DNA of 17,906 bases from JBHEKP01 sp041859375. GTDB taxonomy: Bacteria > Hydrogenedentota > Hydrogenedentia > Hydrogenedentales > CAITNO01. A program made the translations under genes and the position numbers. Location: positions 1-17,906 of the forward strand of contig JBHEKP010000342.1 of the NCBI GenBank assembly GCA_041859375.1. The letters are read 5' to 3'. Shown here in pieces: positions 1 through 9,988 of this stretch; positions within the stretch are counted from its first letter, which is position 1; each line of letters begins with the position of its first letter. A model generated the notes under the pieces. It was not told where the DNA came from. It searched no databases and saw only the letters and a program-made list of their open reading frames with translations.

Positions 1-269
1 AGTTCCCGCCGGACCTGACGGGCGCCTTCCCGGCGAACTGTTAAGAATTTCTTAACAGTTGCCTCCGGGGACAACTCGCCCTCTTCAAAAATGTTTCGGA
101 TGTGCATGCTGACATTGGGGACGGTGGTTCCGAACAGTTCCGCAATGAGTTGTTGTGTCAGCCAGATGGTCTCCTCCTCCAGCCGGACCTCAAGCCTGAT
201 TTGGCCGTCATCACCCGTGTAGACCAGCAATTCTCCTTTGGCTGGTTCCATTCCATCCTTTCGCTCCAT
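1..269 (-). CDS. RhuM-family protein, N-terminal part (cut by window edge)
   Basis: The visible 89 codons start at an ATG (267-269) preceded by a GGAG about 8 nt upstream, and run off the left edge. The product has the N-terminal signature of the RhuM family (Virulence_RhuM): an opening beta-rich segment (GQIRLEVRLEEETIWLT), then a winged-helix-like stretch TQQLIAELFGTTVPNVSMHI, then RNIFEEGEL and ATVKKFLTVRREG, which match the family pattern of Q-IAELF, H-xx-IFxEGEL and the following motif. RhuM proteins occur sporadically in bacterial genomic islands. Their biochemical role is not settled, although the first domain looks DNA-binding. The gene follows the 614-residue membrane-protein gene on the same strand after 84 nt, but no functional link is apparent. 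I am confident of the family; completeness and function cannot be judged here. Confidence 0.85.
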   Translation of the reverse strand, partial: MERKDGMEPAKGELLVYTGDDGQIRLEVRLEEETIWLTQQLIAELFGTTVPNVSMHIRNIFEEGELSPEATVKKFLTVRREGARQVRRE

Positions 270-353
270 GTGTCATCTCCGGATTAAAGTGTCCCCGAGG
301 TGGCGCAAAATGTTTTTGGTGCCCGAATCCATGGGAACAGGATCATCCAAAAA

Positions 354-2198
354 TCACCTTGGCAACTGCCCCAGCAGTTGCTGGAACCTTGCCCAGTCGG
401 TGAATTTGGCGTCCATCACCGCCGCGTGGGCCGCCGCCCAGGCCTCCGGACCGGTCTTTTCCTCCAAAGCCTTGCGCAGGGGGGCGATGTCCAGGTATTT
501 GAAGCGTCCCTCGGGGGAATCATTGGTCTTGACCCCCGGCAGGGCTCCCCATTGTGAGGTGTATTGGGCGATGGCGTCCCTCTTGCCGCGCATGTCCAGC
601 CAGACCCCGTCGAAGTCCGCCAGCAGCAGCGCGAGGAGGCGCTTGTCGAGGGGTTGGGCGAAGGCCCATCGGTGCCATTTCTGCACGGCGTCGCCGCTGC
701 CCATGTAGGTGGCGGTCCAGCGCAGTCCCTTTGTGGCCAGATAGGGCTTGCGGTAGTTGCCGCCCTTTTCCGGGGCCAGCCGCACATCGGCGTTGTAAAT
801 CATGGCGCGGGGGTTTCCGGCCTCGATTTGCCGCGCCAAGGCGGTCATGTCGTCCCATTCGGGCACCTTCGACTGCCAGTTGCGCACATACTTCCAATGG
901 TAGGTTTCAAGCTGGTCCGCAATGCCGACGCCCGCCAGTCCGGCCAGCAGCAGCCCGTAGGCGAAGGCCCTGCGGCGGTTTTGGAAGGGCGGCCGGAAAA
1001 GCATGTCCAGCAGCGCGCAAAAGCCGATGAGGCAGAAAAAACCCACCACAATGGCCACACGGTCATAACAGCGGATCTGGCTGGTGATGAACACGGAAAT
1101 GAGCAGGTTGAACCCATAGCGGGCGCAGACCATGAGCAGGATGACTGCCAGGCAGGCCGCGCCCCGGAGGCGCTGCTCACGGCGGGAAACCCCCGACCCC
1201 GACACCGCCGCGCGCAGCAGCGCCGCGGCCAGCACAATCATGCCCAGGGTGGCGAAGCCGCCCACCTTGGACGCGCGCCAGCCGTTGGCGTGGGGCACCA
1301 CGGTTTTGGTGATGTCCCCCAGGGGCTTGACGGGGTGGTTGGGCACGGGCAGGAAGAAGGTGCCTATGTCCAGCGAATTTTCAACCACCTTTTTCGGGTT
1401 GCGGAAGGCCTTGTGCAGGCTCGATATGGTCTCCGGGTTGTCCTGCCGCGCCATCATCGCGGGCACCGCGTTCACCACGCCGCATCCCACAATCACACAC
1501 ACCATGGCGGCGGGAACCATCGCGGCCCTGAAGCGCCTTGCGAAGAACAGCGCCCCCGCCACCGAGCAGAGGATGATGCAGCAGAAAAAGGCCTCATAGG
1601 GGTCGTTGAACCCAAGCAGCAGGCACACGCCCCAGCACACCAGCCGTTCACGGCGCGCCATCTCCCCCCAGGAACCGTCCAGCAGCCGGAGCGCCGCCAT
1701 GGCGGCCACGGGCGCGAACATGCACGACAGGTTGTAATACCACACCCCGTTGAAGGTGTTGATGGGCAGGAAAACATAGAGCAACCCGCCCAGCATCGCC
1801 ACCGGCGCGGAGACGTCCAGTTTGCGCAGGCTCCAGGTGGCCGTCACGCCGGTGATCATGCGCGTGAGCAGCCAGGCGGCGTTGATGATGGCTCCGTAAC
1901 CGTCAAAGAAAAGGCTGGTGAGCAGCAGCAGCAGGATGTTGACGTGGGCGTTCATCGGATGGACAAAGATGTTGGTGCCCACCGGCGCGCCCACATTGTC
2001 GGCCAGGAATGGGTTCTGCCCGTCCACCCAGGCCTTGAAAAAGGGCGCGCCGTTGAGAATGTCCACGTGCTGGTCGAAACCCACGGGCACGTCAAACCGG
2101 GCCGATGGCAGGTCCATCAGCACGGTGAAAACGGCCAGCGGCAGGAGGAACGCGGCGGTAAAATAGGCGGCCTTGGCCCCGAATGTGCCTTTTCCCAT
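354..2198 (-). CDS. Polytopic membrane protein, GT-C glycosyltransferase-like architecture
   Basis: I chose the ATG at 2196-2198 (614 residues) because GGGA lies 7 nt upstream; an in-frame ATG at 2204 and a longer reading to 2261 are less likely. The first hydrophobic helix (AAYFTAAFLLPLAVFTVLM) is followed by a periplasmic-looking loop with NPFLADNVGAPVGTNIFVHP. That loop resembles the D/N-P-F-x-(T/A)-D plus P-x-G-x-N loop of GT-C-type membrane glycosyltransferases. About ten more hydrophobic segments follow, to roughly residue 430. A soluble C-terminal domain of about 170 residues contains LLADFDGVWLDMRGKRD and SPEGRFKYLDI, a pattern seen in uncharacterised GT-C-like proteins. A lipid-linked sugar transferase acting on surface glycans is an inference; YfhO-like proteins are an alternative. 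A 7-bp GC hairpin (2226-2232 with 2237-2243) lies just upstream of the start. The gene is 103 nt downstream of the FadL-like gene, so co-transcription is possible. Confidence 0.72.
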   Translation of the reverse strand: MGKGTFGAKAAYFTAAFLLPLAVFTVLMDLPSARFDVPVGFDQHVDILNGAPFFKAWVDGQNPFLADNVGAPVGTNIFVHPMNAHVNILLLLLTSLFFDGYGAIINAAWLLTRMITGVTATWSLRKLDVSAPVAMLGGLLYVFLPINTFNGVWYYNLSCMFAPVAAMAALRLLDGSWGEMARRERLVCWGVCLLLGFNDPYEAFFCCIILCSVAGALFFARRFRAAMVPAAMVCVIVGCGVVNAVPAMMARQDNPETISSLHKAFRNPKKVVENSLDIGTFFLPVPNHPVKPLGDITKTVVPHANGWRASKVGGFATLGMIVLAAALLRAAVSGSGVSRREQRLRGAACLAVILLMVCARYGFNLLISVFITSQIRCYDRVAIVVGFFCLIGFCALLDMLFRPPFQNRRRAFAYGLLLAGLAGVGIADQLETYHWKYVRNWQSKVPEWDDMTALARQIEAGNPRAMIYNADVRLAPEKGGNYRKPYLATKGLRWTATYMGSGDAVQKWHRWAFAQPLDKRLLALLLADFDGVWLDMRGKRDAIAQYTSQWGALPGVKTNDSPEGRFKYLDIAPLRKALEEKTGPEAWAAAHAAVMDAKFTDWARFQQLLGQLPR

Positions 2199-2301
2199 GG
2201 TCATTTCCCGTTGAATCCGGACCAGGGGGCGCCAGCGCGCCCCGCAAACCCAGTCTAGCACCCGGAGCCGGGAAGATTACAGGAATTTAAGCCCGTGCCG
2301 C

Positions 2302-3537
2302 TCAGAATTTGTAACTGTAGCCCAGGCACACCGAAAGCGCGCCCGCGCTCAGTTTGCTGCCCTTGCCGACGCGCGAGAAAATATCACCCGTGCCGCTGTC
2401 CTCCAGCGTGTTTTTCGGCGCCCACACACCCACAAGATGGATGTCGTTTTTCTCATTGATGTGATGGGTGAAGCCCGCCGTCCAGTGTTCCTCAACCGCC
2501 ACGGGAACGAGGGCGCTCAGGTACACATGGTCGTCGTCAATCGAGGTTGTCGTGAAGGCGTATCCGGCCATGAGGGTCCACTTCCGGTGGGCCTTCCATT
2601 CCACGCCGAATTTGACGCCGTTCTGATCGTCCCAGTTAAATCCGCCGCCCCGCGCCACGGTGGAGCCGTAGGTTGGCACGCTTTCCCAGTTCAGCCACTT
2701 GTAGTCCAGGGTGAGTTCCACCTTGGGATGGACACGCCAGGCCACACCCGCCTGGATGATTTGCGGGGTGTCAAGGGGGTTTCCCAGCAAGTCCTTGTAC
2801 TTGTCCATGGACTGCGTCCAGTGGCGGGAGCTGTAGGCCAGACCCACGGAAAAGCGGTCCCAGCTTTTGTAGAGGCCAAGACCGAAACCCGCGCCCAGCG
2901 CTTCATCCCACTCATTGTGCCCCGTGCAGGGGGTGAATTTAAGGGTGATATGGTCGGTGCGGAAGCGGGAGAGGGAACCATGGAGGCTCAATCCCAGGGC
3001 CCAGCCGTTGTCAAATTCATAGGCATATGAAAGCACCGCGCGCATGTGCTGGTAGTCCAGGCGGCGGTCATGGTTGCCCTGGAAAATGCGGCTGAACCAG
3101 GTACGGGAATGCTCATAGTCCACACCGGAGCCGCTGGGAATGAAAAAACCGCCGCCCAGCACGCCCGTTTCCAGGGGCAGGATGAAACCCGAGGAGGCTA
3201 TATTGGCGATTTTGTCCGACTCAAGCTCGTCAAAACGGTTGCCTAGGAGACCGGAGGGCTTCAATTCCACATCAGTAAAGACCGTGTACCAGTTGATATC
3301 AAAGCGGCGCTCCAAGTCCACCATGGATGCCGGGTTCATGTAACTCCAGTAGGCGCTGCGGGGACTGGCCACGCCGCTGGAGGCGCGTCCCAGTTGCAAT
3401 GCGTCATTGCCCAGCAGAAAGACGCCCTCGCTGGCCTTTGCCGTCGGCGCGGCAAACATAAAGGAGGCCAGGATGGCCAAACAAAGACACGCCGTGCTGA
3501 GAGAACCCAATTTCGCGGCAACACTGTCCAGTTTCAT
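2302..3537 (-). CDS. Outer-membrane transport protein, OMPP1/FadL/TodX family
   Basis: The start ATG at 3535-3537 has AAGGGAG 5 nt upstream, giving 411 residues; 12 further upstream codons are open but lack a better site. A signal peptide (residues 1 to about 35) has KLDSVAAKLG, a hydrophobic core ACLCLAILASFMFAA and a PTAKA cleavage site. The mature N-terminus SEGVFLLGNDALQLGRASSG, followed by AYWSYMNPASMVDL, matches the FadL/TodX plug region with its NPA motif. The rest is alternating amphipathic strands rich in Trp, Tyr and Gly. The last residue is Phe (GYSYKF), the usual C-terminal signal for outer-membrane barrel assembly. Family members move long-chain fatty acids or aromatic hydrocarbons across the outer membrane; the substrate here cannot be read from sequence. 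The length is near the usual 400-450 residues. Confidence 0.88.
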   Translation of the reverse strand: MKLDSVAAKLGSLSTACLCLAILASFMFAAPTAKASEGVFLLGNDALQLGRASSGVASPRSAYWSYMNPASMVDLERRFDINWYTVFTDVELKPSGLLGNRFDELESDKIANIASSGFILPLETGVLGGGFFIPSGSGVDYEHSRTWFSRIFQGNHDRRLDYQHMRAVLSYAYEFDNGWALGLSLHGSLSRFRTDHITLKFTPCTGHNEWDEALGAGFGLGLYKSWDRFSVGLAYSSRHWTQSMDKYKDLLGNPLDTPQIIQAGVAWRVHPKVELTLDYKWLNWESVPTYGSTVARGGGFNWDDQNGVKFGVEWKAHRKWTLMAGYAFTTTSIDDDHVYLSALVPVAVEEHWTAGFTHHINEKNDIHLVGVWAPKNTLEDSGTGDIFSRVGKGSKLSAGALSVCLGYSYKF

Positions 3538-3589
3538 GACAACTCCCTTGTGTAGAAGACCACTCCAGTCCATCCCTTGAAACCCGAAA

Positions 3590-3681
3590 CGACTATTTAT
3601 CGCTATTATCGCTTTACGCGAATCAAAATTATGAGCAAGGAATTATCGCAATTATTATTTTATTGGTTTTTTACAACAGGC
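3590..3681 (-). promoter_or_regulatory. AT-rich control region upstream of the FadL-like gene, with three TTATCGC copies
   Basis: This stretch between the DksA-like gene's terminator and the FadL-like gene is strikingly AT-rich in a GC-rich window. On the plus strand TTATCGC occurs three times (3597-3603, 3606-3612, 3643-3649). The first two are 9 bp apart, close to one helical turn. On the transcribed minus strand these read GCGATAA. No single pair of -35 and -10 boxes stands out, so the promoter itself is not resolved. Repeats of this kind upstream of an outer-membrane transporter could be binding sites for a regulator, but that is inference. Confidence 0.35.
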
Positions 3682-3706
3682 AAAAAAAAGAACCCGTCTG
3701 GGTTCT
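3682..3706 (-). terminator. Rho-independent terminator of the DksA-like gene
   Basis: On the minus strand the stem AGAACCC, loop AGAC, stem GGGTTCT is followed directly by eight T residues. It sits 44 nt past the stop codon of the TraR/DksA-family gene and separates it from the FadL-like gene. The structure is a textbook intrinsic terminator with a 7-bp perfect stem. Confidence 0.88.
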
Positions 3707-3750
3707 GTATTGACTAATTCAGGCTTGGGATAGTTTCAGCAATGCCACAC

Positions 3751-4134
3751 TTAGTACCTTCGACCCGTCTGGTCACGCTCCAGTTCTTCCTGATATTCCA
3801 CGCAGAACCGGGCGGCCGGGAAGGCCTCAAGGCGCTTTTTGGGGATGGGCTTGCCGCTTCCCTCGCAAATACCGTAAGTACCCCGCTTGATGCGCTGCAG
3901 GGCGTCATTAATATCCATCAGGCGCTGGGATTCCCCGCTTGCGATGTTCAATGCGGTTTCCATGCCAAAACTGTCCGTGCCCGTTTCCGCATAACTGGTG
4001 AGGTCGCCCCCGTTGTCACGACCGGACTCGGTTCGGGAAGCCTCTTCAATGTTTTCAATGCTGTTCAGGAGACGTTCCCGCTCCTCCAAGAGCAACTTCT
4101 CAAACTTCTTCAATTCTGTCTTGTTCAAAACCAC
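3751..4134 (-). CDS. TraR/DksA-family RNA polymerase-binding regulator, half zinc site
   Basis: I start this gene at GTG (4132-4134) because AGGAGG lies 7 nt upstream; the open frame extends to 4221, but that part has no comparable ribosome site and would lie in the leader. The 127-residue product opens with a coiled coil (LNKTELKKFEKLLLEERERL), then an acidic tip region (GDLTSYAETGTDSFGME), then DALQRIKRGTYGICEGSGKP and ARFCVEYQEELE. DksA-type proteins bind the RNA polymerase secondary channel and tune initiation. The usual C-x2-C plus C-x2-C zinc site is reduced to Cys90/Ser93 and Cys111/Tyr114, so zinc binding is probably lost; comparable variants are known in this family. It has its own promoter, a hairpin-bearing leader and its own terminator, so it is probably monocistronic, although read-through from tex cannot be excluded. 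Confidence 0.88.
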   Translation of the reverse strand: MVLNKTELKKFEKLLLEERERLLNSIENIEEASRTESGRDNGGDLTSYAETGTDSFGMETALNIASGESQRLMDINDALQRIKRGTYGICEGSGKPIPKKRLEAFPAARFCVEYQEELERDQTGRRY

Positions 4135-4201
4135 GAACCAACCTCCTGCAAAACCGCGCAAACGGTTTATTTTAAGCGGTTTACGCGCATTCATTCCAAC
4201 C

Positions 4202-4220
4202 TGGGAAAAAAGTTTTCCCA
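4202..4220 (-). other. Hairpin in the 5' leader of the DksA-like gene
   Basis: TGGGAAAA (4202-4209) pairs perfectly with TTTTCCCA (4213-4220) across a 3-nt loop. It falls just downstream of the predicted transcription start (about 4225) and about 70 nt before the GTG start, so it would be the first structure in the mRNA. It may stabilise the transcript or affect early elongation. There is no adjacent T run that would make it a terminator for this strand. Confidence 0.4.
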
Positions 4221-4230
4221 AAGCGGCAAG

Positions 4231-4259
4231 ACTGTATCACACCAGTCTTGAAAAGTCAA
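4231..4259 (-). promoter_or_regulatory. Sigma-70 promoter for the DksA-like gene
   Basis: On the minus strand TTGACT (4254-4259) is followed after exactly 17 bp by TACAGT (4231-4236), preceded by TG one base upstream (extended -10, TGATACAGT). An inverted repeat CAAGACTG/CAGTCTTG (4227-4234 with 4243-4250) covers the spacer and the -10 box and could be an operator or a hairpin at the end of a tex transcript. The predicted start gives a leader of about 90 nt. Confidence 0.65.
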
Positions 4260-4283
4260 GCATTTGCCTAATTAGTATTATTA

Positions 4284-6752
4284 TTACTCTGAGAGAAGTT
4301 TGTCTTTGAGTGCGGCCAACTGGTCCGCAAGCAGGGTGTTCTTCAAGGAACCGCTTTCATCGGAGAAACTGCGGGGCGCGCGTTCCCGGTCACCCCTGCC
4401 GCCGCGTTGCGTCTCGCGGTCACCCCGTGGTGCTCTGCCGCGATCATCCGTCCTGCCCTGGTCCTGATTGGAACGGGGCGGACGTCCACCCTGGCGTGGT
4501 GCGCGGTCATCAGGTCCGCGTCGTTGTCCGGGCCGTTCCCCGCCGCGGGAGGGTAGGGGTTGCCCCGGTTGTCCGGATTCGGGGGTGTTTTCGCGGGGCG
4601 GCAACAGGGCGCGCATTGACAGCGAGACACGGTGTGTGGCGGAATCCACACGGATCACCTTGGCCTTGACGACTTGTCCGGTCTCCACCACCTCTTTCGG
4701 GTCCTTCACAAAATGCCCCGCCATTTCCGACAGGTGCACCAGTCCTTCCTTGCCCATGCCAAAGTCCACAAAGGCGCCAAATTCAGTGATATTTGTTATT
4801 CTGCCCTCGACAACCATGCCCTCCTGAATTGCGGAGGTGTCCACGGCGGGTTTGGGCTTGCGGGGCGGGCGCAGTCTTCCCCTGGGGTCGCGCCAGGGGG
4901 AGGCGAGTTCCTGCCTCCACTCCGCCTGGGCAACCGGACCGAAGTGGGGGGGGAGGTCCCCCGCAAAGGCAAGCGTTCCCGCCGACTCAACGGGCAGCGA
5001 AAGGGCAAGACCGGCCGATTCCATCGCCTGTGCCACCACCGCGTAGGCTTCAGGATGTATGCGGGTGGCGTCCAGCGGCTGAACACCGCCGGTGACGCGC
5101 AAAAAGGCGGCGCACTGCTCGAAAGTCTTCTCGCCGATGCCGGACACTTCCTTCAACTGCGCGCGGTCGGTGAATCCGCCGCGTTTTTCCCGTTCGGTGA
5201 TGATGTTTTGCGCCGCGCCCATCTGCATGCCGCAGACATAGCGCAGCAGCGATGCCGGGGCGGTGTTGAGGTCCACGCCCACCCGGTTCACGCAGTATTC
5301 AACCGTGCGGAAAAGCGCCTCCTGCAGCCGGCGCTGGTTCACATCGTGGGACTGCGGCCCCACCGCGAGGGTTCGCGGCTCGGCCTTGGCCATTTCGACC
5401 AGGGGATCCTGGAGGCGGCGCGCCAGGGAGACCGCCGCGCGGATTAGGGCATCGTCCAGCCCGGGCAGTTCCTGCAGCGCCTGGGGCGAGGAGGCATGGG
5501 CGCTTAGCCCCGCCTCGGGCACAAAATTCACCTGCACCGCGGCCGCCCGCCTCTCGCGGAGCAGGGCCGACACGCGCCTTGACAGCTGCCGTCCGGCGCC
5601 GCTGTTGCCAAGCGCCAGCCAGAGGACGCCGTGGCGGCGCAGCAACTCCGGCAGCACCGCCTCAAGCGAGCCGTTTTCGGGGTTCCCGGGCGAGGCGGGG
5701 ATGCGGACCGCCTCAAGGCAGCCGCCGTTCTCATCCACCACCGCGACCGCCATGGCACCGTCCCGCTCCGTCACAATGGCGGCGGCGCGCACCGCGCCGG
5801 CGGGCTGGGCCATGAGCGCCTCCTCGACCTGCGCGCGCAGGGCGAGCACCACCCGGTCGTCGGCCGCCTTGCGGGCCTCCTCCAGCACCTGGCTTTCCAT
5901 TTCCGCCTTGAGCAGCCGGAGGTAGGCCTCGCGCGCCGCGCCGGTGATTTCCGGATCGAAGGAGGAGCCGGGCTCGCGGACCAGCGCCGCCGCCACCTCG
6001 CGGACCAGCGCATCGTCATCCACGGCCAGTTCCACGCGCAGCACACCGATGCGCGCGCCGCGCAGCAGGGCCAGCAGTTCCTGCGGCTCCAAGGCTGCGA
6101 GGGGTTTGTCAAAGCCAAAGTACTGCTCGAAGCGCCTGCGCTGCTCGCCGGCGTATTTCGTGGCGGACGCGGTGACCCGGCCGTTTGCGCGCATGTGGCG
6201 GCGCACCAGCCGGCGCACCCCGTGGTCGCACGCGAAGCGCTCCGCCAGGATGCTGCGGGCACCCTCAAGGGCCTCCTCCACGGAAAGCACCTGCTTGTCC
6301 GGGCCGACAAACTGCTCCTCCGCGACAAAAGCGACGGGGCCCGGCTGGGCAATCTGGATGGCGATGAAGTCGGCCAGGGGCTCCAGGCCGCGCTGCGCGG
6401 CCATGCCTGCCCTGGTGTGCCGGTGCTTTTTGAAGGGGAGGTACAGGTCCTCAAGTTCCAGCGGATCCGCGCAGGCGTCCAGGTCGGCGGCGATCCGTTC
6501 GGACATCCGGCCCATGGACTGGATGTTCGTCCGTGCCGCCTCGCGGCGGTTGGTGAGCGAGATGAACTGGAGGTTGAGCTGTTCAATCTGCTCAAGCTGA
6601 AGCTCGGTGAGGGGGCCTGTCAGGTCCCTGCGGTGCCAGGCGATGAAGGAGACCGCCGCGCCCTTGTCCAGCAGCGCCACGGCCGCCGCCACCTGTCCGG
6701 GAGACACGCCAACCTCGCCTGCGATGATGTCCAGGAAACGTTGTTCAATCAT
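4284..6752 (-). CDS. tex: Tex family RNA-binding transcription accessory protein
   Basis: The start ATG (6750-6752) has GGAG 6 nt upstream and gives 822 residues; a TTG four codons earlier is less likely. Domains in order: a helical Tex N-terminal region (to about 190, with LEDLYLPFKKHRHTRAGMA), a YqgF/RNase H-like domain (about 315-445), a helix-hairpin-helix segment (about 490-560, with NRVGVDLNTAPASLLRYV and EVSGIGEKTFEQC), and an S1 RNA-binding domain (about 642-712, VVEGRITNITEFGAFVDFG). The Tex hallmark AVGPQSHDVNQRRLQ is present. Two things are odd. The YqgF domain lacks the usual LDPG-x-RTG motif (it reads VTERDGAMAVAVV), and a tail of about 100 residues rich in Arg and Gly (for example RGGRGDRERAPR) follows S1. 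Tex affects transcription and RNA metabolism; the exact role here is not known. It is divergent from ppdK. Confidence 0.95.
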   Translation of the reverse strand: MIEQRFLDIIAGEVGVSPGQVAAAVALLDKGAAVSFIAWHRRDLTGPLTELQLEQIEQLNLQFISLTNRREAARTNIQSMGRMSERIAADLDACADPLELEDLYLPFKKHRHTRAGMAAQRGLEPLADFIAIQIAQPGPVAFVAEEQFVGPDKQVLSVEEALEGARSILAERFACDHGVRRLVRRHMRANGRVTASATKYAGEQRRRFEQYFGFDKPLAALEPQELLALLRGARIGVLRVELAVDDDALVREVAAALVREPGSSFDPEITGAAREAYLRLLKAEMESQVLEEARKAADDRVVLALRAQVEEALMAQPAGAVRAAAIVTERDGAMAVAVVDENGGCLEAVRIPASPGNPENGSLEAVLPELLRRHGVLWLALGNSGAGRQLSRRVSALLRERRAAAVQVNFVPEAGLSAHASSPQALQELPGLDDALIRAAVSLARRLQDPLVEMAKAEPRTLAVGPQSHDVNQRRLQEALFRTVEYCVNRVGVDLNTAPASLLRYVCGMQMGAAQNIITEREKRGGFTDRAQLKEVSGIGEKTFEQCAAFLRVTGGVQPLDATRIHPEAYAVVAQAMESAGLALSLPVESAGTLAFAGDLPPHFGPVAQAEWRQELASPWRDPRGRLRPPRKPKPAVDTSAIQEGMVVEGRITNITEFGAFVDFGMGKEGLVHLSEMAGHFVKDPKEVVETGQVVKAKVIRVDSATHRVSLSMRALLPPRENTPESGQPGQPLPSRGGERPGQRRGPDDRAPRQGGRPPRSNQDQGRTDDRGRAPRGDRETQRGGRGDRERAPRSFSDESGSLKNTLLADQLAALKDKLLSE

Positions 6753-6787
6753 TTGGGGCTCCAATCAGGCCGAATTAAATGCGCGCG

Positions 6788-6817
6788 AGTGTACCAGAGA
6801 ACCCCTTGCGCAAGCAA
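6788..6817 (-). promoter_or_regulatory. Sigma-70 promoter for tex
   Basis: On the minus strand TTGCTT (6812-6817) is followed after 18 bp by TACACT (6788-6793), preceded by TGG (extended -10). The predicted transcription start near 6781 leaves a short leader of about 29 nt before the tex ATG. Confidence 0.55.
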
Positions 6818-6910
6818 AGTGCGCGCGGGGGCGGGGCGGGCGATTCCGGATTCACACCCCCCGTTTCGTCCCGTCAATTTCGGGTTTCTTTCGGTTAGCG
6901 CACAACCGGT

Positions 6911-6939
6911 TTGCATGATTCGCGCGGGTTTTGTATACT
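6911..6939 (+). promoter_or_regulatory. Sigma-70 promoter for ppdK
   Basis: TTGCAT (6911-6916) is followed after exactly 17 bp by TATACT (6934-6939), 5 of 6 matches to the consensus -10. It lies in the only AT-richer patch of the tex/ppdK gap. A start near 6946 gives a leader of about 130 nt. Confidence 0.6.
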
Positions 6940-7075
6940 TCCCGCCGTTTCCCCGCCTGGGGAAGTTCTGTGAGCAAGCGCCGGAAAAGTTCGACCGGCC
7001 CCGGTTGTGTCAGGGGCGGGGGGAGGACGCCGGCGGGCGTACCAACAAGCACAATCTGCAGGAGAACGTGAAACA

Positions 7076-9871
<2,796 letters not shown>

Positions 9872-9894
9872 GCGCGCCCCATTCCCGCTGATTC

Positions 9895-9937
9895 GCCGGG
9901 CGCGCGGACCGAAAGGCCGCGCGCCCGGCTTGTTTTT
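9895..9937 (+). terminator. Rho-independent terminator of ppdK
   Basis: A 13-bp perfect GC-rich stem (9895-9907 with 9917-9929) encloses a small inner CC-GAAA-GG hairpin with a GNRA tetraloop, and is followed by TTGTTTTT. It lies 23 nt past the ppdK stop codon and separates ppdK from the DapA-like gene. Confidence 0.92.
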
Positions 9938-9988
9938 GACGGGCACCCCGCGGATTGGCGATGATGGCGGTGACAAGGAAAAAGCGGC

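Larger units (their letters stand above)
6753..7075. other. Divergent tex/ppdK control region
   Basis: This 323-bp gap without a gene holds a promoter for each neighbour: tex at 6788-6817 on the minus strand and ppdK at 6911-6939 on the plus strand. Between them is GC-rich sequence with C and G runs (6820-6885) in which I see no operator. The ppdK transcript would have an untranslated leader of about 130 nt (6946-7075) that contains AGGAG 9 nt before the start codon. I see no clear riboswitch structure in that leader. Confidence 0.6.

Noticed and set aside
36..60. 10-bp inverted repeat AACTGTTAAG/CTTAACAGTT with a 5-nt loop
   Set aside because: It lies within the RhuM coding sequence and encodes the family-conserved TVKKFLTV segment, so protein constraint explains it better than a regulatory hairpin.
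564..2258. Open frame of 564 codons on the plus strand opposite the membrane-protein gene
   Set aside because: Its translation is His/Gln/Gly-rich with no domain pattern, whereas the minus strand encodes clear membrane helices and a family-like loop.
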